Shown in pieces: positions 60,026 through 64,000 of a DNA stretch of 64,000 nt (its first letter is position 1; every line of letters starts with the position of its first letter). Origin of the DNA: Burkholderia cepacia (GTDB lineage Bacteria > Pseudomonadota > Gammaproteobacteria > Burkholderiales > Burkholderiaceae); contig NZ_CP013443.1 of NCBI RefSeq assembly GCF_001718835.1, forward strand, positions 3,472,001 to 3,536,000. The letters run 5' to 3'. Both the position numbers and the translations under genes were made by a program. The notes under the pieces are model-generated. The model was not told where the DNA came from and did no database searches. It saw only the letters and a list, made by a program, of their open reading frames with translations.

Positions 60026-61327
60026 ATGCAGAATTTCGCGAACCAACCGCATGCCGCGTCGTACTACGCGGCCACCGTCAACGATGCGACGCATCATCCG
60101 CCGCTCGCCGGCACGACCGATGCCGACGTGTGCGTGATCGGCGCGGGCCTCACGGGCCTGTCCGCCGCGCTCAACCTCGCCGAGCGCGGCCATTCGGTGA
60201 CCGTGCTCGAAGCGTCGCGGGTCGGATGGGCGGCGAGCGGCCGCAACGGCGGCCAGCTGATCGGCGGGTTCGCGTGCGATATCGATACGTTTGCGCAGTT
60301 CATGCCGGAAGGCGACGTGAAGCGCATCTGGGACATGGGGCTCGAAACGCTGTCGCTCGTGAAATCGCGCATCGCGCAGCACGACATCGACTGCGCGCTG
60401 GTGCCCGGCTACCTGACCGCCGCGAACACCGCGCGCGACGCCGACGCACTGAAACGCTGGCGCGACGAAGCCGCGAAGCGCTTCGGCTACGACCGCTTCC
60501 ACTTCGTCGAAGCCGACGAACTCGGCGACTACGTGCAGTCGGCCCGCTACTGCGGCGGCCTGTACGACCCGGACAGCGGCCACCTGCATCCGCTGAACTA
60601 CACGCTCGGCCTCGCGCGCGCAGCCACCGGCGCGGGCGTGCGCATCCACGAGGACAGCTGCGTGACGCGCGTGCGCGACGTCGCGGGCGGCCATGTCGTC
60701 GAGACGAGCGGCGGCAACGTGCGCGCGCGCTTCGTCGTGCTCGCGTGCAACACCTTCGTCGGCACGCTCGCGCCCGCGCTGTCGAAGAAGATCATGCCGG
60801 TCGGCACCTACGTGATCGCGACCGAGCCGCTCGGCGAAGCACGCGCCGCCGCGCTGATGCCCGCGCGCGCGGCGATCTGCGACAGCCGCTTCGTGCTCGA
60901 CTATTTCCGGCCGGCGCCCGACACGCGGCTCGTGTGGGGCGGCAAGGTCAGCTATTCGACGCGGGAGCCGCGCGATCTCGCCGCGGCGATGCGCGCGGAC
61001 ATGCTGAAGACGTTCCCGCAGCTCGCGGACGTGAAGGTCGACTACGCGTGGGGCGGCTTCGTCGACATCACGATGAACCGCGCGCCGCACTTCGGCCGCA
61101 TCGCGCCGACGACGTATTTCGCGCAGGGGTTCTCGGGGCACGGCGTGAACACGACCGCGCTCGCGGGCAAGCTGATCGCCGAGGCGATCGACGGACAGGC
61201 GAGCCGCTTCGACCTGTTCGACAAGATCCGCCATCGCGACTTCCCCGGCGGCGAGGCATTGCGCACGCCGGCGCTCGTGCTCGCGATGAGCTGGTACCGG
61301 CTGCTCGACGCGTTCGGCGTGCATTGA
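60026..61327 (+). CDS. puuB: Gamma-glutamylputrescine oxidase
   Basis: A 433-residue FAD enzyme: CVIGAGLTGLSAALN (36-50), VGWAASGRNGGQLIGG, and WGGFVDITMNRAPHFGR near the end, GFSGHGVNTTALAGKLI. Closer in reading to E. coli PuuB than the copy before it, from which it is separated by 23 bp. Last gene of the run; a terminator follows. Confidence 0.88.
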   Translation: MQNFANQPHAASYYAATVNDATHHPPLAGTTDADVCVIGAGLTGLSAALNLAERGHSVTVLEASRVGWAASGRNGGQLIGGFACDIDTFAQFMPEGDVKRIWDMGLETLSLVKSRIAQHDIDCALVPGYLTAANTARDADALKRWRDEAAKRFGYDRFHFVEADELGDYVQSARYCGGLYDPDSGHLHPLNYTLGLARAATGAGVRIHEDSCVTRVRDVAGGHVVETSGGNVRARFVVLACNTFVGTLAPALSKKIMPVGTYVIATEPLGEARAAALMPARAAICDSRFVLDYFRPAPDTRLVWGGKVSYSTREPRDLAAAMRADMLKTFPQLADVKVDYAWGGFVDITMNRAPHFGRIAPTTYFAQGFSGHGVNTTALAGKLIAEAIDGQASRFDLFDKIRHRDFPGGEALRTPALVLAMSWYRLLDAFGVH

Positions 61328-61330
61328 AAC

Positions 61331-61363
61331 GCCACGGCGCGCATGGCGCGCGCCGTGGCTTTC
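61331..61363 (+). terminator. Terminator of the putrescine cluster
   Basis: Arms GCCACGGCGCGC (61331-61342) and GCGCGCCGTGGC (61348-61359), loop ATGGC, then TTTCG. Strong stem, short T-run. Confidence 0.65.
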
Positions 61364-61378
61364 GCGTAGGGCAGCCTG

Positions 61379-62053
61379 TCAGTCGGTGCCGTACTTGCGC
61401 GAACGCGGGCCGTACAGCAGGCCGGTCGGCGGGCCGGCCGACAACAGGCGATTGCTGGTCAGCCCGGCCACATCGTGCGCTTCGTCGGTCAGCGAATGCG
61501 CGACCTGCTTGACGGCCGCCTGCACCAGCATCCCGACGATCCCGAACCCGCCGACGTTCACGTTGTTGCCGAGTTCCTTGCCGCTCGCGCTGCCTTTCCC
61601 CTGCCACAGCACGTCGCCGCTCTTCAGGTCGACGAGCTTCGCCGACGCCGCGACCACCGTCGTGCTGTCCACCACCTGGTAGACGGAGCCGTATTGCGTG
61701 ATCTTCGAATAGAGCGCGGCATCCGCGCCGAAGATCTCGCGCAGCTTTGCCGGCGACGTGTTCTGGATCTCGGCCGCGTTCGCGAGGCCGTTCTGCTTGA
61801 AGGTCTCGTCCATCACCGCGACCGGCACCACGTAGTAGCCCGACTCGGCGAGCGGCTGCGTCATCTGCGACAGCACCCCGTAGGTCGCGCCGACATCGGT
61901 GGTCTCGTTGACCGGCGGCAGCACGAGGATCGAGCGCGGCTGGCTCTTCTTGAAGGCCGTGTAGTCGGGACGCTTGACGGGTTGCGCGCATGCGCTCAGC
62001 AGCGCGACGAGCGACAGCACGGACAGCAGCTTGAATGAAAGTGTCTTGATCAT
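61379..62053 (-). CDS. GNA1162/DUF799-family lipoprotein
   Basis: A 224-residue lipoprotein. Lipobox LLSACAQPV (Cys22), then the DUF799 core PRSILVLPPVNETTDVGATYGVLS and GADAALYSKITQYGSVYQVV. Neisserial GNA1162 is the known structure, a TolB-N-like fold. It is the third gene of a three-lipoprotein operon with the CsgG-like and DUF4810 genes upstream; role unknown, probably an envelope complex. Confidence 0.88.
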   Translation of the reverse strand: MIKTLSFKLLSVLSLVALLSACAQPVKRPDYTAFKKSQPRSILVLPPVNETTDVGATYGVLSQMTQPLAESGYYVVPVAVMDETFKQNGLANAAEIQNTSPAKLREIFGADAALYSKITQYGSVYQVVDSTTVVAASAKLVDLKSGDVLWQGKGSASGKELGNNVNVGGFGIVGMLVQAAVKQVAHSLTDEAHDVAGLTSNRLLSAGPPTGLLYGPRSRKYGTD

Positions 62054-62063
62054 GGCAGGTGCG

Positions 62064-62480
62064 TCACTGTTTGGCGGTGTTCTGATCGGCCGGCTTCTGC
62101 TCGGCCGTTTTCTGCTCGGCCGGCTTCTTCGCCGCCGGCTTGTGCTTCATCAGGAAGTCCATGAACGGCGACGATTCCGGAAACAGCTGCTTCTCCGCCT
62201 GCAGTTCCTGTTCGGCCTGCTGTTCGCTGCCGACGCTCGCGTAGAGCATCCCGAGATGCGCATGGAAGCCGGGCGGCGGCTTGTTACCCTTCGCGCGAAT
62301 CTCCTGCAGCGCCTTCTCGAGCGCGTCGATCTGCTGTTGCGGCGAGCTTTGCCCCTTGAAGTATTCGTACACCTGCGGCTGATAGCCGTTCCACTGATAG
62401 AGCGGCGGCGTGGTCGGTGCCGCGCAGCCCGCGAGCAGCATGGCGGCTGCCGTCGCCGGCAGCCAGATTCCCCGTTTCAT
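62064..62480 (-). CDS. DUF4810 lipoprotein
   Basis: A 138-residue lipoprotein: lipobox LLAGCAAP (Cys19), then YQWNGYQPQVYEYFKG and a TPR-like helical pair (PPPGFHAHLGMLYASVGSEQQAEQELQAEK). The C-terminal tail is a degenerate repeat of PAEQKTAEQKPADQ. It lies 10 bp before the GNA1162-type gene. Confidence 0.85.
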   Translation of the reverse strand: MKRGIWLPATAAAMLLAGCAAPTTPPLYQWNGYQPQVYEYFKGQSSPQQQIDALEKALQEIRAKGNKPPPGFHAHLGMLYASVGSEQQAEQELQAEKQLFPESSPFMDFLMKHKPAAKKPAEQKTAEQKPADQNTAKQ

Positions 62481-62528
62481 GGTCGTTTCTCTTCTGGTTG
62501 ATGTGGTGAATCGGTGAAGCCGTGATGC

Positions 62529-63206
62529 TTACTTCGCCGGCTTCAGCGTGCCGGCGTCGACCTGGTCGACGAGATGGTTCACGGCCTCCTGGATCGCGAG
62601 ATCCAGCACCTTGCCGTTGAGCGTCGAGTCATAACCGGCGGTGCCGCCGAAGCCGATCACCTCGCGGTTCGACAGGCTGAACTCGCCCGCGCCCTGGCTC
62701 GATGCGACGACTTCCGACGTCGTCGTGTCGACGATGTTCAGGTTGACCTTCGCGTATGCGACCTGCGTCTTGCCGCGGCCGAGGATGCCGAACAGCTGGT
62801 GATCGCCGACGTCCTTGCGGCCGAACTCGGTCACGTCGCCGGTCACGACGTAGTTCGCGCCCTTCACGGCCTGCGCCTTCTTCATGAAGCCGGCTTCCTG
62901 CTTGATCTCGTCGAGATTCTCGCGATCGAGCACGTTGAAGCGGCGGCTCTGCTGCAGGCGCGTGACGAGGATCGTCTTCGCCTGCCCGCCGAGGCGGTCG
63001 ATGCCGTCCGAGAATATGCCGCGCATGTAGCTCGAGCGGTTGTCGAACTTGCCGACCGCGATCGCGACGGGCTTGCCCGCATACGGTTTCTGCGCGCTGC
63101 TCACGGCCGGCACGTCGAGCGTGCGCGACGATTCGGTCGCGCAGCCGGACAGCGCCGCAACGAGCGCCGCCGCCACGAGGACGGTGCGTCGACTCTGAAT
63201 GTTCAC
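62529..63206 (-). CDS. CsgG-family lipoprotein
   Basis: A 225-residue lipoprotein. I start at a GTG (63206) with AAGGAG 8 nt upstream; the ATG-less extension to 63293 is rejected. Lipobox ALSGCATE (Cys22). CsgG-like body: AVGKFDNRSSYMRGIFSDGIDRLGGQAKTILVTRL, DRENLDEIKQEAG, and GANYVVTGDVTEFGRKD. It lacks the long transmembrane hairpins of curli CsgG, so it is the short accessory type. First of the three-gene lipoprotein operon. Confidence 0.87.
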   Translation of the reverse strand: MNIQSRRTVLVAAALVAALSGCATESSRTLDVPAVSSAQKPYAGKPVAIAVGKFDNRSSYMRGIFSDGIDRLGGQAKTILVTRLQQSRRFNVLDRENLDEIKQEAGFMKKAQAVKGANYVVTGDVTEFGRKDVGDHQLFGILGRGKTQVAYAKVNLNIVDTTTSEVVASSQGAGEFSLSNREVIGFGGTAGYDSTLNGKVLDLAIQEAVNHLVDQVDAGTLKPAK

Positions 63207-63706
63207 TGTTGGTCTCCTTGTGTGGAAAGATGGCCCGGAACGGGCACGCCGGCTCGCGAACGAGCCGGACTTCAACGCGGCGGCGACGCACACGCGCGCA
63301 CGCGCGCGCCGATGCGTCGCTCGACGCGACGGGCGTCACGCAACGCGGCAGGCGTCGCCTTGGGCGCTATGCGGGAAATGAATGCGGATGCGCGCGTGAC
63401 GGACGCGTCACGGCGAATGGCGGGCAGGCGGCGCAATCGTCACGATTCGCGCGCGGCGTGGTTACCCCGTTGTTCTGAATGCTGCGCTGTTGATCGCGCA
63501 TGATCGGCCCCGTATTTGGTTTTTTGGCGGATGGTACCAAACGCGTTGTCGAATACGCTCCATCGTGAATCGAAAGCCGTCGTTCGGAACCTTGCTGTTC
63601 GTTATATCGGCAGTCGGGTCGCATTCTGTAGGGGCCGTGCGGTCGCGGCGCGCACGGATCGAGCACCGGCGCGCATCCGACTGCACGCGCCGGCACGCAT
63701 CATCGG
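63207..63706. other. 500-bp gap between the lipoprotein operon and glutathione reductase
   Basis: No gene supported. It should hold the lipoprotein operon promoter. A T-rich patch lies near 63515-63530. I see no repeat, RNA or operator. Confidence 0.4.
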
Positions 63707-64000
63707 TCAGTCCGCCGCCTTCTGCCGCATCGTCACGAACTCCTCGGCCGCGGTCGGGTGAATGCCGATCGTGTCGTCGAACTGCGCCTTCGTCGCGCCC
63801 GCGCGGATCGCGATCGCAATGCCCTGGATGATCTCGCCCGCATCGCGGCCGACCATGTGCGCGCCGACCACGCGCTGGCTGTCGCGCGCGACCACGAGCT
63901 TCATCAGCGTGCGCTCGTCGCGGCCCGACAGCGTGTGGCGCAGTGCCTTGAACGACGTGCGGTAGATGTCGAGCGCGCCGTGCACGTCCCGCGCGCGCGC
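63707..64000 (-). CDS. gor: Glutathione-disulfide reductase, C-terminal part
   Basis: The last 97 residues of a pyridine nucleotide-disulfide oxidoreductase; the start lies beyond 64000. The dimerisation domain shows LMKLVVARDSQRVVGAHMVGRDAGEIIQG and the catalytic His-Glu motif in GIHPTAAEEFVTM. That ending is typical of glutathione reductase; trypanothione-type relatives would look alike. Confidence 0.88.
   Translation of the reverse strand, partial: ARARDVHGALDIYRTSFKALRHTLSGRDERTLMKLVVARDSQRVVGAHMVGRDAGEIIQGIAIAIRAGATKAQFDDTIGIHPTAAEEFVTMRQKAAD

Overview
The window is GC-rich, gene-dense betaproteobacterial chromosome and looks like the main chromosome of a Burkholderia (probably Burkholderia cepacia complex). 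The support is gene content recognised by eye: a KirBac1.1-type potassium channel close to the B. pseudomallei protein, an OmpC-type Burkholderia porin, PlcN, DUF3138, glmU-glmS, and core genes such as ttcA and folB. I saw no tRNA, rRNA or CRISPR.

Layout. 1-1759: a truncated MocR regulator divergent from a DHA2 exporter. 1760-3278: no gene, but twelve modules of about 89 bp (1835-2930), each with two DnaA-box-like sequences, followed by an AT-rich stretch with a perfect TTATNCACA box. 3279-9083: a GST, KirBac, sulfite dehydrogenase sorAB, a sulfate-binding protein and a DapA-family aldolase. 9104-9591: a VapB antitoxin with a broken vapC. 9687-13729: two LysR regulators, an MFS transporter and a beta-class GST. 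13875-16311: a small lipoprotein and phospholipase C. 16420-25007: a serine hydrolase, an operon of a hydroxyacid dehydrogenase, HMG-CoA lyase, YbaK and DUF1289, a DMT exporter with its Lrp regulator, a fluoroacetate-dehalogenase-like hydrolase, a nitronate monooxygenase and a LysR. 25179-33850: a porin, an exported protein, an SBF transporter, an EAL-GGDEF protein and a LacI-AGE epimerase-PfkB sugar operon. 33934-39226: small proteins, a nested mobile element splitting midA from a DUF2905 gene, then an SDR, folB and ttcA. 39337-45829: glmU, glmS (with an attTn7 site), a RelE/XRE toxin-antitoxin pair, small exported proteins, an FTR1 iron permease with a cupredoxin, and a copper chaperone behind a CueR-type promoter. 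45880-61327: a putrescine cluster. 61379-63206: three lipoproteins in a row. 63707-64000: the C-terminus of glutathione reductase.

The putrescine cluster is the largest coherent unit. PotFGHI imports putrescine; PuuA gamma-glutamylates it; two PuuB-like oxidases, PuuC and PuuD convert it to GABA; a SpuC-like transaminase offers a parallel route; PuuR is the likely repressor; and a DUF3138 predicted outer-membrane barrel sits inside the same gene run.

The most unusual features are the box-pair array at 1835-2930 with its AT-rich neighbour, and the IS110-family element nested inside a small CTAG-flanked element at the midA-DUF2905 junction.
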